64,000 nt of DNA from Curtobacterium sp. ER1/6 (lineage in GTDB: Bacteria > Actinomycetota > Actinomycetes > Actinomycetales > Microbacteriaceae): positions 248,001 through 312,000 of the forward strand of contig NZ_MJAK01000002.1 of the NCBI RefSeq assembly GCF_001742745.1, read 5' to 3'. Both the position numbers and the translations under genes were made by a program. Below, piece by piece: positions 47,355 through 55,870 of the stretch (the first letter of the stretch is position 1; each line of letters opens with the position of its first letter). The notes beneath the pieces are model-generated. The model was not told the DNA's origin. It did not search any database and saw nothing but the letters and a program-made list of their open reading frames with translations.

Positions 47355-47837
47355 GTGAAGCCACTGACCGAAGCAGACATCCGTTCGTCGTTCGTGAACG
47401 CCACCCCGGACGAGCTCGAGCAGCTCCCCATCCCCGGCCTGCACGAGATGCTGTGGGACGAGCGCGAGTTCCTCGGCTGGCGCGACCCGCAGGCCGCCCG
47501 CCGCGGCTACATCGTGTCCTGGATCGACGACCACCCGGTGGGCATCGTCGTCCGGTCCGCCGGGGGCTCGCTCCGCCCGGGCATCGCCGCGATGTGCTCG
47601 TTCTGCCACTCCCCGCAGCCGGCGACGCAGGTCCGCCTGTTCTCCGCCGCCCGCGCCGGTGAATCCGGCCGGAACGGCAACACCATCGGGTCGTACATCT
47701 GTGAGGACCTCGGCTGCTCGATGCTCATCCGCACGGCACCGCCGCACCTCAACCCGCCGGCGACGATCGCGATGCGCGGCGAGGCACTGCTCGGGCGCGT
47801 GCGCAACTTCACCGAGGACGTCGCGAAGACCGCGTGA
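47355..47837 (+). CDS. FBP-type zinc-finger protein (EF-G-binding family)
   Basis: 160 residues. The C-terminal treble-clef zinc finger has cysteines in MCSFCHS and in YICEDLGCSMLI, the pattern of the FusB/FBP family that binds EF-G and frees it from ribosomes, in some bacteria giving fusidic acid resistance. The N-terminal helical domain (TEADIRSSFVNATPDEL) is also typical. GTG 47355 lies 10 nt after TAGGGT. Ends in a 4-bp overlap with the next small gene. Confidence 0.88.
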   Translation: MKPLTEADIRSSFVNATPDELEQLPIPGLHEMLWDEREFLGWRDPQAARRGYIVSWIDDHPVGIVVRSAGGSLRPGIAAMCSFCHSPQPATQVRLFSAARAGESGRNGNTIGSYICEDLGCSMLIRTAPPHLNPPATIAMRGEALLGRVRNFTEDVAKTA

Positions 47838-48088
47838 GCCGGTTCGCCACCGCACGGTGGGCGGTCGTCGAGGAGCAGGGCGACGGCCGCTGGGGCCTCA
47901 GCATCCGCGACGAGGCCGACGACGAGCTCGCCGCGCTCGGCCTGGGGGTCGAGGGCGCGTGGGACCCGGACGTCGAGCCGCACGTGGCGTTCGTGCTCGT
48001 GCAGCTCGGGTTGGCGCTGCGCGGTGCCCGGCCGTGGCACGAGGACGAACTCGGCGACCAGCGCGCTCCGGTGCTGCCGCTCGGCTGA
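47834..48088 (+). CDS. Small protein of unknown function coupled to the FBP gene
   Basis: 84 residues. No recognised domain; acidic with a Trp-containing start (ARWAVVEEQGDGRWGLSIRD). Its GTG overlaps the FBP-gene stop by 4 bp (GTGA), which argues for real, coupled translation. Codon usage looks like the neighbours. Confidence 0.6.
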   Translation: MSRFATARWAVVEEQGDGRWGLSIRDEADDELAALGLGVEGAWDPDVEPHVAFVLVQLGLALRGARPWHEDELGDQRAPVLPLG

Positions 48089-48227
48089 GCGCGTCCGGCG
48101 GGGCACCGACCCGTTCACTCCGCTGTCGAACCACGGATGCGACGTGGAACCGGGCGCGCCGGCTGGTTCGACGTCGGCTCCCTGGTTCGACACCGTGTCG
48201 GAAGCGCCGCGAGCGTCGGGCGCGCGG

Positions 48228-49106
48228 TCAGGACCCCGTGGCGGCGATGAAGTTCCGGAGGGTCTCGCGGTCGTCGTCCGCCCGGACCGCCCACACCAGT
48301 TCGCTGCGGTGCGGGTCGTCCTGCAGCGGGAGCAGGACGACGGAGTCGGGTGCCGCGAGCGTCGCGCTCTCCGGGGCGATCGTCACGCCGAGCCCCGCGC
48401 CGACCAGGTGCAGCACGGTCGCCCAGGTCGTCGCCTCCTGCACGACCTCCGGCCGTCGTCCGCCGACGACCACGGGTGCGAGGTTGCGCTCGGTCGCGAC
48501 CGCACCGGCCACCGCGGGGAAGAACACGAACGGGTCGTCGACCAGCTCGGTACCCCGGATCGCCGCCCGGTCCGCGAGCCGGTGTCCGCGCGGGACCGCC
48601 GCGACGAACCGCTCGGTCCGGAACGGCAGGAAGCGCACGGCCGGGTCCGGGTCGGGGTCGCGCAGGACCGCCAGGTCGAGCTCGCCGCGGACGATCCGGG
48701 CGAGGAGCGTCGACGAGTAGCCCTCCGTCAGCTCGACGCGGACGAGCGGGTACCGCTGCCGGAAGGCCTGGACGCGCTCGATCGGCCCGAGCGGCAGCGC
48801 CGAGACGACGAACCCCACGTCGAGCCGTCCGGCCTCGCCGCGCCCGACGCGGACGACCTCGTCGAGGTCCCGCTGGGCCTGGTCGAGCAGCGACCGTGCA
48901 CGGCCCTGGAGCACGCGACCCGCTGCGGTCAGCGCGACGCTCCGCGATGTCCGCACGAACAGGTCGACGCCGAGGTCGCGCTCGGTCCGCCGGATCTGCT
49001 GCGAGAGCGCGGGTTGCGCGATGCGGAGGCGCTCGGCCGCCCGCCCGAAGTGCAGCTCGTCCGCGACGGCGAGGAACGCCCGCAACTGCCGGAGGTCGAC
49101 ATCCAT
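48228..49106 (-). CDS. LysR family transcriptional regulator
   Basis: 292 residues. N-terminal winged HTH (LRQLRAFLAVADELHFGRAAERLRIAQPALSQQIRRTERDLG) and a periplasmic-binding-like effector domain. Divergent from an acetyltransferase gene, a frequent LysR target arrangement. ATG lies 6 nt from TACGCT (49113-49118 on the minus strand), so the transcript is probably leaderless. Effector unknown. The 139-bp spacer before it (48089-48227) holds two copies of CTGGTTCGAC and no gene. Confidence 0.92.
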   Translation of the reverse strand: MDVDLRQLRAFLAVADELHFGRAAERLRIAQPALSQQIRRTERDLGVDLFVRTSRSVALTAAGRVLQGRARSLLDQAQRDLDEVVRVGRGEAGRLDVGFVVSALPLGPIERVQAFRQRYPLVRVELTEGYSSTLLARIVRGELDLAVLRDPDPDPAVRFLPFRTERFVAAVPRGHRLADRAAIRGTELVDDPFVFFPAVAGAVATERNLAPVVVGGRRPEVVQEATTWATVLHLVGAGLGVTIAPESATLAAPDSVVLLPLQDDPHRSELVWAVRADDDRETLRNFIAATGS

Positions 49107-49174
49107 GCACGCAGCGTATCGATCAGCACGAACGAGTATTGGACGCGACTGCGTCGTCGATCGAGGATGGACGC

Positions 49175-49660
49175 ATGCCCGACGCGACGCACACCCTCAC
49201 CATCGCCGAACTGTCCTCCCCCGCTGACGCCGAGGCGTTCCGCACGCTCAACGAGGCGTGGATCGAGCGGTACTTCACGCTCGAGGACGAGGACCGTGCG
49301 ATCCTCGGCGACCCGGTCGGCCGCATCGTCGAGCCCGGCGGGGCGGTGTTCGTCGCACGCCTCGACACCGAGGTCATCGGTTGCATCGGGATCATGCCCG
49401 TCGGTGACGGCGTGGTCGAACTCGTGAAGATGGCGGTCTCGCCGGCGCACCAGGGGCACGGCACCGGCCGGAGGCTCATCACCGCCGCACTCGACCGTGC
49501 TCGGGCGCTGGGCGCGCGTCGGGTGGCGCTCGAGAGCAACAGCGGTCTGGCGAGCGCCGTGCACCTGTACGAGGCGTTCGGCTTCCGGTACCTCGACCAC
49601 GACGAGGTCGCACCGAGCCCGTACGTCCGCGCCGACGTGCACATGGTTCTCGACCTCTGA
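49175..49660 (+). CDS. GNAT family N-acetyltransferase
   Basis: 161 residues. Acetyl-CoA site HQGHGTGRRLI after the strand VELVKMAVSPA, with LYEAFGFRYL near the end. The 30 residues before it include a PVGRIVEPGGAVFVA strand pair. Divergent from the LysR gene, which may control it. Substrate unknown. Confidence 0.87.
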   Translation: MPDATHTLTIAELSSPADAEAFRTLNEAWIERYFTLEDEDRAILGDPVGRIVEPGGAVFVARLDTEVIGCIGIMPVGDGVVELVKMAVSPAHQGHGTGRRLITAALDRARALGARRVALESNSGLASAVHLYEAFGFRYLDHDEVAPSPYVRADVHMVLDL

Positions 49661-49682
49661 GCGCCCGCCAGCGTCGACCCCG

Positions 49683-50138
49683 ATGGACATCCGGCCACGC
49701 TCCGCGTCCGACCTCCCGCGGGTCGTCGACGTGCTGCGTCGGACGCACGAGGGCGGCTACCCAGCACGGTGGCCCGACGACCCCGCCGTGTGGCTCTCCC
49801 CGCCCGGTCACCTGGCCGCCTGGACCGCCACGGTGGACGACGACCCGGTCGGCCACGTCGGCCTCGCTGCTCCCGCGGTCGATGAACCGCCCCTCGTGAC
49901 ACGCCTGTTCGTCCACCCCGACCACCGCGGGCGCGGCGTCGCCGACGCGCTGCTCGCGACCGTCGAGGACTCGGCGGCCGCGCCGGTCCTGCGGCTCGAC
50001 GTCACGGAGGAGACCCCCGGTGCCTGGCGGCTGTACGAGCGCCGTGGCTGGCGGATGACGCACCGGGTCCCCGCCGACTGGTCGAAGCCGGACGGCTCGG
50101 TGCCGGTGATGCGGTGGTACGAGAAGCGGCTGCGGTGA
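49683..50138 (+). CDS. GNAT family N-acetyltransferase
   Basis: 151 residues; acetyl-CoA loop HRGRGVADALL and C-terminal LYERRGWRMTHR. The start MDIRPRSASDLPRVVDVLRR is a typical GNAT first strand and helix. 22 bp after the previous acetyltransferase, so probably co-transcribed, but the two proteins are only distantly similar. Confidence 0.87.
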   Translation: MDIRPRSASDLPRVVDVLRRTHEGGYPARWPDDPAVWLSPPGHLAAWTATVDDDPVGHVGLAAPAVDEPPLVTRLFVHPDHRGRGVADALLATVEDSAAAPVLRLDVTEETPGAWRLYERRGWRMTHRVPADWSKPDGSVPVMRWYEKRLR

Positions 50139-50155
50139 GCCGGTACGCTCGCCGC

Positions 50156-50344
50156 ATGGCGACGTACGAGGTGCAGGCCGTCCGTGAGCGCGGCGTGTGG
50201 CAGGTGTTCATCGAGGGGACCCCGATCACCGAGGTCCTGCGCTGGTCGTCCGTCGGCCCCGTCGCCCGCGAGTTCCTCGCCATGGACCGGGACGACGACC
50301 TGCGCATCCGCGTCGTCGGGCGCAACCAGTACGTCGACGACTGA
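50156..50344 (+). CDS. Small conserved-looking protein, function unknown
   Basis: 62 residues with a simple beta-alpha pattern (YEVQAVRERGVWQVFIEGTPITEVLRW). No family assigned. The ATG follows TACGCT (50144-50149) at 6 nt, the leaderless spacing seen in many real genes of this window. The 118-bp spacer after it shows no clear feature. Confidence 0.6.
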   Translation: MATYEVQAVRERGVWQVFIEGTPITEVLRWSSVGPVAREFLAMDRDDDLRIRVVGRNQYVDD

Positions 50345-50462
50345 CCGGCCGCGTGCGGTCCGGCGCAAGACTCGGGCTGGGCGACGTCCCTCGTGCGCCG
50401 ACGGCCGAGACCGGTCGCTGAGCGCGAGACTCGCCCCACCCGCAGCGCCCAGCGCGCCGTGC

Positions 50463-51650
50463 TCAGGCCACGTGCCAGACGAGCCCCTCCTGCGCGCCCG
50501 ACGGGTACGCCGCCGCGATGCGGAGCACGGCCTCGCGCAACGTCTCCGGTGAGCACGCCAGGTTGAGCCGCGCGAACCCCCGCCCCTGCGCACCGAACCC
50601 GAGCCCGGAGTTGAGCGCCACGTACGCGTGCTCCCGCAGCGGCACCGCCGGGTCGTCCCCGAGGCCGATCCCCCGGAAGTCGAGCCACGCCAGGTACCCG
50701 GCACGCGGTCGGGTGTAGACGACCCCGGGCAGGTGTTCGGCGAGCAGTGTGCCGAGCAGCCGCTCGTTCGCCACGATCCGGGCGACGACCTCGTCGAGCC
50801 AGTCGGTGGCCAGGGTGAAGGCCGCCAGGTTGGCGTGCAGCCCGAGGATGCTCGTCCGGCAGGCGACCTCCTCCCACAGCGTGTCGAGCAGGGCCGCGGT
50901 CCGCTCGTCGCCCGCGACCATGACCGAGCACTTCACGCCGGCGAGGTTCCACCCCTTGCTCGCACTCGTCACGCAGACGCTGCGGGCACCCGCGGCCTCG
51001 GCGACCATCGCGAACGGGGTGAAGCGGACGCCCGGGTGCGTCAGCGGCGCGTGGATCTCGTCGCTGATGACGAGCACGTCGTAGCGCGCTGCGAGCTCGG
51101 CGAGCGCGACCAGGTCGGCGCGGTCGTGCACGAGTCCCATCGGGTTGTGCGGGTTGCAGAGCAGGAACACCCGGACCCCGTCGGCGAAGGCCCGTTCGAG
51201 ACCCGCCAGGTCGAGCCGGTAGACGCCCCACTGCTCGGCGAGCGGGACCTCCTCGACCCGACAACGTGCCTCCTCGACGAGCTCGAAGAACGGCGGGTAC
51301 ACCGGCGGCGTGATCGCCACGCGGCCGCCGTCGGGCAGCGCGAGCCGCAGCGACTCGACGATCCCGACGCTCACGTCGGTCGCCAGGTGCACGCGGGACG
51401 GGTCGACGTCCCACCCCCACCGCTCGCGCGCGAACTGCGCGAAGGCCGGTGCCAGCGGTCCCGGTCCGTCGAGGTACCCGAGGTCCGACTGCTGCACGCG
51501 CTCGACGAGCGCCTGCCGGATCGCCGGGGCGACGTCGTGGTCCATCTCGGCGACGAACAGCGGCAGCACCTCGGGTGCGTAGCGCGTCCACTTGATGCTC
51601 GTGCGCACCCCGCGGAGCGTCCCGACCGGGTCCTGCTCGTCGTCCGCCAT
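50463..51650 (-). CDS. PatB/MalY-type PLP enzyme (cystathionine beta-lyase family)
   Basis: 395-residue fold-type I aminotransferase-like protein. The PLP lysine is in SASKGWNLAGVKCS (about residue 237), with CNPHNPMG and ISDEIHAPL before it, the exact MalY/PatB signature. Likely a C-S lyase cleaving cystathionine or cysteine conjugates. ATG 51650 chosen; the longer frame is not supported. Confidence 0.9.
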   Translation of the reverse strand: MADDEQDPVGTLRGVRTSIKWTRYAPEVLPLFVAEMDHDVAPAIRQALVERVQQSDLGYLDGPGPLAPAFAQFARERWGWDVDPSRVHLATDVSVGIVESLRLALPDGGRVAITPPVYPPFFELVEEARCRVEEVPLAEQWGVYRLDLAGLERAFADGVRVFLLCNPHNPMGLVHDRADLVALAELAARYDVLVISDEIHAPLTHPGVRFTPFAMVAEAAGARSVCVTSASKGWNLAGVKCSVMVAGDERTAALLDTLWEEVACRTSILGLHANLAAFTLATDWLDEVVARIVANERLLGTLLAEHLPGVVYTRPRAGYLAWLDFRGIGLGDDPAVPLREHAYVALNSGLGFGAQGRGFARLNLACSPETLREAVLRIAAAYPSGAQEGLVWHVA

Positions 51651-51762
51651 GCGTCCCAGGATGCACCGGCCGGGAGGCCCCGCGCGACTCCGCCCGTCAT
51701 CCCGCGTCGTCTTCCGGTCGCCGCCCGGGCGCGGCAGGGCTCGGCCGCATAGGTTCGGCTCC

Positions 51763-52539
51763 ATGAGCACGAGCACCGCCGACAAGGCCACCACCCTCAA
51801 GCAGCTGCACGAAGCCCCCGAGATCCTCCGCGTCGTGAACGTGTGGGACGCGATCAGCGCGAAGGTCGTCAGCGACCTGCCGGAGACGAAGGCCGTCGCC
51901 ACGGCCGGGCACTCGATCGCCGCGAGCGCCGGGTACGACGACGGCGGGATGCCGCTCGACGTCGCCCTCGCCGGCGCCGCGACCATCGCCGCCGCGACCG
52001 ATCTGCCGGTCACCGCCGACCTCGACGACGGCTACGAGGACCCGGCGGAGACGATCCGCCGCGCGATCGCCGCCGGGATCGTCGGCGCCAACGTCGAGGA
52101 CCGACTGCGCCCCTTCGACGAGGCCGTCGCACGCGTCGCCGCGATCACCGCCGCGGCGCAGGCCGAGGGCATCGACTTCCAGCTGAACGCCCGGACCGAC
52201 GCGATCGCCCGCGGCGGCGACCGTCCGATCGACGAGAGCATCGAGGACGCCATCGCGCGCGGGAAGGCCTTCCTCGACAACGGGGCTGCCCTCGTGTTCG
52301 TGCCCGGTGCGATCCAGCGCGACGTGGTCGAGCGTCTCGTGGCCGGGCTCGGCCGCGGCAAGCTGTCGGTGATCGGTCTGCCCGGAGCCCTCCCCGCCGC
52401 CGAGTACCAGGAGCTCGGCGTGGCCCGCATCTCCTACGGCCCGCTGACGCAGCGCGTCGCGCTGCGCGCGCTGCGCGACCTGGCGACCGACCTGTACGGC
52501 GACGGCGTCGTGCCGGAGGACACCCCGGTCCTCAACTGA
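51763..52539 (+). CDS. Isocitrate lyase/PEP mutase family enzyme
   Basis: 258 residues, TIM barrel. Signatures: VVNVWDAISAKVV, metal-binding DLDDGYEDP, VGANVEDR and QLNARTDA. Members include oxaloacetate decarboxylases, methylisocitrate lyases and phosphonopyruvate hydrolases. The catalytic Cys loop of true isocitrate lyase (KKCGH) is absent, so a carboxy-lyase or PEP-mutase-like reaction is more likely. ATG 7 nt after TAGGTT (51750-51755). Confidence 0.87.
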   Translation: MSTSTADKATTLKQLHEAPEILRVVNVWDAISAKVVSDLPETKAVATAGHSIAASAGYDDGGMPLDVALAGAATIAAATDLPVTADLDDGYEDPAETIRRAIAAGIVGANVEDRLRPFDEAVARVAAITAAAQAEGIDFQLNARTDAIARGGDRPIDESIEDAIARGKAFLDNGAALVFVPGAIQRDVVERLVAGLGRGKLSVIGLPGALPAAEYQELGVARISYGPLTQRVALRALRDLATDLYGDGVVPEDTPVLN

Positions 52540-52545
52540 GCACCG

Positions 52546-52597
52546 ACGACGGACGGGAGGTGCGGTACCAGCGGGTGCCGCGCCTCCCGTCCGTCGT
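52546..52597. terminator. Intergenic hairpin (GGACGGGAGGC family)
   Basis: A 15-bp perfect outer stem (52546-52560 with 52583-52597) continues inward for 9 more pairs with two G/T pairs. It lies 6 bp after the lyase-family gene. Confidence 0.8.
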
Positions 52598-52616
52598 GTG
52601 GTCGTCCGTGATCTCC

Positions 52617-52645
52617 TGGACGTTCCGGAGCAGGTGCCGTATAGT
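52617..52645 (+). promoter_or_regulatory. Candidate sigma-70-type promoter with long leader
   Basis: TGGACG (52617-52622), 17-bp spacer, TATAGT (52640-52645): one of the best -10 boxes in the window. The next gene starts at 52872, giving a leader of about 220 nt (52652-52871) with no recognised aptamer. Confidence 0.6.
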
Positions 52646-52871
52646 GTCTGGTTGGTGCACTGCAGCGAACCCATCTGACTCGCGCACACCAGCCCGTCTC
52701 GCCACCGACCCGCCGGGTCGCATTCCACCGAGACCACCGCTCGATCCGAACGGACGAGCAGCACGTCGAGACACGACGTGCGCACCCGCAGCCGATGCGT
52801 CGTGCCGGACCACCAGGTCCGCCGACCAGAGCACGGCCGGGTGCCGAACGACCAGGAAGTACCGCACCACC

Positions 52872-53159
52872 ATGACCAGCAACGACCGCATCACCATCTC
52901 CGGGACCGCACTCGCGGCACCCGTGGTCTCCCCCGACCGCATCGCCGAGTTCCCCGTGCGCGACGACCGCTCGCAGCGCGAGTACCTCGTCCGCATCCCG
53001 GCCGACGACCTCCGCCTGTTCGTCACCCGCGACGCCCGCGTGGACGTCGACGGCGAGGCCGGCTGGACCGTGCCGGGCCGCTCCTGGCGGGGCGAGTCGA
53101 GCCGGACCATCCTGCTCGCCCGCCGCGTCGACCAGCGCGAGCTCGCCCTGGCCGCCTAG
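52872..53159 (+). CDS. Small protein of unknown function behind a long leader
   Basis: 95 residues; Asp/Arg-rich, mostly beta-like (SQREYLVRIPADDLRLFVTRDARVDVDGEAGWTVPGRSWRGESSRTILL). No family recognised. A clear promoter lies 230 bp upstream and a perfect palindromic terminator follows, so it forms its own transcription unit. ATG 52872 is the first start compatible with that layout; ribosome site weak (AGGAAG at 52853). Confidence 0.65.
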   Translation: MTSNDRITISGTALAAPVVSPDRIAEFPVRDDRSQREYLVRIPADDLRLFVTRDARVDVDGEAGWTVPGRSWRGESSRTILLARRVDQRELALAA

Positions 53160-53193
53160 GCCCGTCCCGCCCGCGCTGCCGGGCCCGACACCA

Positions 53194-53225
53194 CGAACGC
53201 CGCCGGCTCGAGCCGGCGGCGTTCG
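53194..53225. terminator. Perfect palindromic terminator
   Basis: 32-bp perfect palindrome (two 16-base arms) between convergent genes, centred on CTCGAG. Confidence 0.85.
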
Positions 53226-53242
53226 TCGTTCCTGTGTGGTCG

Positions 53243-53602
53243 TCAGACGTCCGTGTCGGCGTCAGTGTGCGCCGACGGCTCCTCTGCGCCGCGGAAGCGC
53301 ACACCACCGTCGGCGTTCACGGGACGCTCGGGGCCGGCGCGCCGTGCCGCATCGCGGAGCCGCCGGATGAAGGCCGGGTCCTCGGGTTCGAGTTCGTCGT
53401 CGGGCGCGATCGTCACGCAGAGCTCGCTCGCCGGGCCGACCAGCAGGATCGACCTCGACACGGAGCCGTCGTCGCCCACGCTCGGCACGGTGATCGTGTC
53501 CGTCCGGGAGTTCGCGCCCAACACCGCCGCGTAGTCGGCGACGGCGTCCGCGATCAGGTCCCCCGTGAGGATCAGACTGGCGTCGTAGTGGATGTACTTC
53601 AC
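53243..53602 (-). CDS. Unknown protein, paralogue of the product at 54224
   Basis: 119 residues. It shares with the gene at 54224 the start MKY-Y, LTGD-IA-AV--YAA-LG-N, then LLGPAS/LVGPAS and APDDELEPED; after that the tails diverge. No known family. The acidic APDDELEPED core and small size suggest a soluble alpha/beta protein. GAGGAGG lies just upstream of the ATG. Last of three minus-strand genes. Confidence 0.65.
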   Translation of the reverse strand: MKYIHYDASLILTGDLIADAVADYAAVLGANSRTDTITVPSVGDDGSVSRSILLVGPASELCVTIAPDDELEPEDPAFIRRLRDAARRAGPERPVNADGGVRFRGAEEPSAHTDADTDV

Positions 53603-53698
53603 GGTCCCCTCCTCATCTCTCCACCGACGGTAGGTTTCCGCACCTCAACGCCGTCCGGGGTGTGCGTTCCGTGGCCAGGGCGGGCCCGCGCTCGTCCG

Positions 53699-54160
53699 TC
53701 AGTACTCGCCCTTGACGACGAAGTAGGAACCGCGGATCGTTCCGGCGAGCTTCGACCGCTGCCGCGCGAACTTGAACGCGTGCAGTTCCTCGGGCTCGTC
53801 CATCCCGTCCGAGAGCTTGAACCCGACCGCCCGCTTGCCGCCCGCCTCGAGCGCGTAGAGGACGTTGATCGACAGGCCGGACTCGTGGAAGACGTACGTC
53901 CACCGGACGCCCTCGACCTCGAACTGCGTCGCCTCGAGCACCGGGGACGCGATGACGATCCCGCGTTCCTCGCGCAGGACCCGGGCCACGTACTCGACGA
54001 GCTCCGGCACCTCGGCCGCGGGGTGCGTCGTGAAGACGTGGTCGTACTTGTTCCGGAAGTAGCGCGCCTCGTTCGCGCGTAGCCCGGCGAGGGCGTCGGC
54101 CACCGGTGAGGACTCGAGGCCCTCGGTGGACACGGTCACGAAGTCGACGACGTTCGGCAC
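53699..54160 (-). CDS. Unknown protein between two paralogues
   Basis: 153 residues, no family recognised. Mixed alpha/beta with an N-terminal VVDFVTVSTEGLESS strand, and a conserved-looking WTYVFHESGLSINVLYALE beta pair. GTG 54160 was chosen because GAGGAGGA precedes it by 7-8 nt; the open frame to 54193 would lack a ribosome site. It lies 63 bp from the flanking 54224 gene. Confidence 0.65.
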   Translation of the reverse strand: MPNVVDFVTVSTEGLESSPVADALAGLRANEARYFRNKYDHVFTTHPAAEVPELVEYVARVLREERGIVIASPVLEATQFEVEGVRWTYVFHESGLSINVLYALEAGGKRAVGFKLSDGMDEPEELHAFKFARQRSKLAGTIRGSYFVVKGEY

Positions 54161-54223
54161 GGCTGGTTCCTCCTCGGACAGGTTCAGCCACACCGTACTG
54201 CGGCGGGCCGGACCTGTGGCGGT

Positions 54224-54577
54224 TCAGACCTGTGGTGGATCCGTGCGCAGGCGCTTCGCCTCGGGCTCGTTCGAGTGCGACGACGCCGCGTCGGAGAACC
54301 GTCCGCCGCCGACCGCCGTGGTCCGACGGGCGAGCTCGTTGACGAGGTCCTCGTCCTCCGGCTCCAGCTCGTCGTCCGGCGCAGCCTCGACCATGATCTG
54401 GGACGCCGGCCCGAGCAGCACCTCGGCCGTCGTTCCGTAGCCCTCGGCGTCGGCGGTCGGGATCTCGACGATGTCCGTCGTCCCGTTCTCGCCGAGCGCC
54501 GCAGCGTAGGCGAGCACCGCCTCGGCGATCGCGTCGCCGGTCAACACTCGGTTCTCTCCGTAGACCACGTACTTCAC
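54224..54577 (-). CDS. Unknown protein, paralogue of the product at 53243
   Basis: 117 residues, start MKYVVYGENRVLTGDAIAEAV, core LLGPASQIMVEAAPDDELEPEDEDLVNELARR. Same architecture as the 53243 product, with which it shares roughly half of the first 85 residues by eye. The Gln/Pro/Asp-rich C-terminus differs. The two copies flank an unrelated gene, suggesting duplication of a small functional module. Confidence 0.65.
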   Translation of the reverse strand: MKYVVYGENRVLTGDAIAEAVLAYAAALGENGTTDIVEIPTADAEGYGTTAEVLLGPASQIMVEAAPDDELEPEDEDLVNELARRTTAVGGGRFSDAASSHSNEPEAKRLRTDPPQV

Positions 54578-54745
54578 CTGTCCATCGAACGCGGCACCGA
54601 CGAGCCGTACTCAGGAACGGGCGCGATCCGGGGGACACCGGAAGACGCGGCGCCTGCGCCACGCCGATCGGGCCAGAACGCGGAGAACGGCTCTTCCCAG
54701 TTCTGGGGGTGGTCGCACACCCCCGACGACCGGTGGACTGGTCGC

Positions 54746-55381
54746 ATGCGATCGTTCCAGCCCCTCGACACGTCCGCGCTGCTCCGGGTCGAGGTGGTCG
54801 CCGCCATGATCCGCGTGCTCCGCGCGAACGCACTGCACGAGGTGTCGTACGAGCACGTCGCCGTCGAGGCGGGTCAGACCGTCGAGGTCGTCAGCGAGGT
54901 GTTCCCGACCTGGGACGGACTGCTGCTCGCCACCATCGACCAGTGGAACGACCAGCGCACCACGCCCCTGCTGCCCATCGCCGGACGGAGCGGCACGATC
55001 GTCTTCCTCCGGGCCATCGTCGGCGCGAACGTCGCCGATCCCTCGCTCATGCGCTTCCTCACGTCCACGCTGAACATCGCCGCGACGCCGCACCACCCGC
55101 TCGCACCGATGCTGTACATGCGGTGGCGGAAGTTCCACGGCTTCGTCCTGCAGTCGCTGCAGCACGACATCGAGGTCGGGCGGGAGCCGCAGACCATGGA
55201 GCCGGCCCGCGGCGCCGAGCAGCTGCTCGCGACCTACGAGGGGCTGCAGCTGCAGTCGATGGTGCGACCCGAGATGGACCTGCTCGAGTCGTACGACCGC
55301 GCGGTCACCCGCCTGCGCGAGGGCTGGTCGCGCGAGTACGTGCCGCCGGTGTGGGACCTCGAGGTCGTCGGCGGGTACTGA
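54746..55381 (+). CDS. TetR/AcrR-like transcriptional regulator
   Basis: 211 residues. The N-terminal half looks like a TetR DNA-binding domain: RVEVVAAMIRVLRANALHEVSYEHVAVEAGQTVEVVSEVFPTWDGLLLATIDQW, although the recognition helix is atypical (VEVVSEVFPTWDGLL). The rest is all-helical, as in TetR ligand domains. Divergent from the paralogue cluster at 53243-54577, which may be its target. Ligand unknown. Confidence 0.75.
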   Translation: MRSFQPLDTSALLRVEVVAAMIRVLRANALHEVSYEHVAVEAGQTVEVVSEVFPTWDGLLLATIDQWNDQRTTPLLPIAGRSGTIVFLRAIVGANVADPSLMRFLTSTLNIAATPHHPLAPMLYMRWRKFHGFVLQSLQHDIEVGREPQTMEPARGAEQLLATYEGLQLQSMVRPEMDLLESYDRAVTRLREGWSREYVPPVWDLEVVGGY

Positions 55382-55405
55382 CCCCGCCGTCGGCCCCGAC
55401 GGCCG

Positions 55406-55789
55406 TCAGACCAGGCGCTCGAACACCATCGTCGCCTGGATCCGGTCGCCGCCGCCGAAGCCCGTGCTGCCGGAGGTCGTCGTCGTGATCGTGTGCAGGC
55501 GGTAGCCGAGCCGTGCCTGGGCATTGATGGCGTCCTCGAGCTGGGTCAGGTTGTTCGACCCCTTGCCGAGGAGCCGCTCCTTGAGGACGACCTGCAGGAC
55601 GACGTAGTCCATGCCCCCAGCGCCCGAGCGGGGACGCGCGCCCGCGTCGGCCTCGGCGCGCAGGCGGTCGACCAGCCCCGGGCCCGCGGGCTGCGGGCTG
55701 TCCTGCACCTGCTCGGTCCAGGCGGAGCCGTCCCACCAGCGGGTCGCCCCGGAGCCGTCGTCGTACCAGCCGGGCTGCACGTTCGTCAT
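55406..55789 (-). CDS. DUF2510/DUF4177 domain protein
   Basis: 127 residues. The N-terminal DUF2510 motif GWYDDGSGATRWWDGSAWTEQ is common on actinobacterial membrane and secreted proteins. The C-terminal DUF4177 segment (YVVLQVVLKERLLG, ARLGYRLHTIT) ends the protein. Function unknown. Last chromosomal gene before the left end of the integrative element. Confidence 0.85.
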   Translation of the reverse strand: MTNVQPGWYDDGSGATRWWDGSAWTEQVQDSPQPAGPGLVDRLRAEADAGARPRSGAGGMDYVVLQVVLKERLLGKGSNNLTQLEDAINAQARLGYRLHTITTTTSGSTGFGGGDRIQATMVFERLV

Positions 55790-55817
55790 GCGTCCATCCT
55801 GCCGGGGGGCGGGCGTC

Positions 55818-55835
55818 AGTTGTTGAAGCGGAACT
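55818..55835. repeat. Left attachment repeat (att core)
   Basis: AGTTGTTGAAGCGGAACT. Read on the minus strand it encodes the last ychF residues (EFRFNN); preceded by TC, it would close the frame with TGA. This is probably the original 3' end of ychF displaced by the insertion. Confidence 0.8.
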
Positions 55836-55870
55836 GCTACCCGCAGTGTGCGGGGTGTTGTGGTTGATTG

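Noticed and set aside
48110-48227. tRNA-like T-loop sequences (CTGGTTCGAC twice)
   Set aside because: No acceptor or anticodon stems could be paired around them. No tRNA or rRNA gene was found in the window.
50345-50462. Repeat pair GCAAGACTCGGGC / GCGAGACTCGCCC in the spacer before the C-S lyase gene
   Set aside because: The match is short and imperfect, with no stable hairpin visible by eye.
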